In this document: piece by piece, positions 32,998-33,135 of the stretch
Layout of the letters: the number at the start of each line of letters is the position of its first letter
How positions within the stretch are numbered: the first letter of the stretch is position 1
Assembly: GCF_008806345.1 (NCBI RefSeq)
Contig: NZ_VZZJ01000008.1
Span: 164,669 to 197,803, forward strand
Direction of reading: 5' to 3'
DNA from: Methylobacterium planeticum
GTDB taxonomy: Bacteria; Pseudomonadota; Alphaproteobacteria; Rhizobiales; Beijerinckiaceae
DNA length: 33,135 nucleotides
Translations under genes and position numbers: made by a program
Notes under the pieces: model-generated
The model's input: the letters and a program-made list of their open reading frames with translations, nothing else
What the model was told of the DNA's origin: nothing
Database searches by the model: none

Positions 32998-33135
32998 GTC
33001 TAACCCCCGTCGGCTATATCCGATTTGGTATAGCGGGATCGACGCGAAAGTCTGCTCTTGGCCAGAAGGGGGTCAGGCTTCCCGCTTCGATCGAGGCGCT
33101 TGGGCCGGCTTGTCCGTAAGCCGGGCGAGGAAAGG
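32998..33135. other. Right-edge sequence with hairpin at 33105-33124
   Basis: CCGGCTT (33105-33111) and AAGCCGG (33118-33124) form a perfect 7-base-pair stem with a 6-base loop. CTATA (33014-33018) and TATAG (33029-33033) form a smaller inverted repeat upstream of the GTG start at 32997. No gene is recognised here; the window ends before any downstream context. Confidence 0.4.

Overview
The DNA is GC-rich, about 70% over most of its length. Gene density, overlapping ATGA/GTGA junctions and gene types point to an alphaproteobacterium, most likely Methylobacterium or a close relative. That placement is inferred from style and families, not from a marker gene. No rRNA, tRNA or CRISPR array was seen.

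Layout. (1) 1-1836 is a decayed junction: pieces of an IS3-type and an IS30-type transposase, a headless and frameshifted MFS transporter, and a remnant of a homoserine-acetyltransferase-like hydrolase. (2) 1837-11637 is a catabolic cluster. A TetR regulator is divergent from a nine-gene operon encoding a three-subunit molybdenum hydroxylase (FAD, 2Fe-2S and Mo subunits), a complete Liv-type ABC importer and a CoxG-like protein. Two RutR-like operators flank a candidate promoter between them. (3) 11839-14317 has a pirin gene, a divergent LysR regulator and a truncated glutathione S-transferase. (4) 14618-18450 has a YceI / cytochrome b561 / YceI / VOC dioxygenase operon with a divergent LysR gene. 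(5) 18503-26335 has a LysR regulator divergent from a seven-gene operon: an isochorismatase/N-carbamoylsarcosine-amidase-type hydrolase, a Pot-type ABC importer, an unusual M19 dipeptidase homologue and a sarcosine-oxidase-type flavoenzyme. (6) 26662-30183 has a GntP permease followed by a CoA-transferase with an extra C-terminal domain. It is noticeably less GC-rich, and the C-terminal domain drops to about 44% GC. (7) 30654-33135 has a Kup potassium transporter and a small coiled-coil-like ORF.

How the parts may work together. Region 2 looks like a self-contained uptake and hydroxylation module: the ABC system imports a small (perhaps N-heterocyclic, purine-like or aldehyde) substrate, the Mo enzyme oxidises it, and the TetR protein senses it. 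Region 5 looks like uptake and N-demethylation of a methylated or carbamoylated amino compound, giving formaldehyde that a methylotroph could use. Region 6 looks like import of a short-chain organic acid and its activation to a CoA thioester. The substrates are inferred and none can be fixed from sequence alone.

The best candidates for something undescribed are the region 5 operon, with its M19 protein lacking the usual HxD metal motif, the region 2 module with its twin operators, and the CoA-transferase with the AT-rich added domain.
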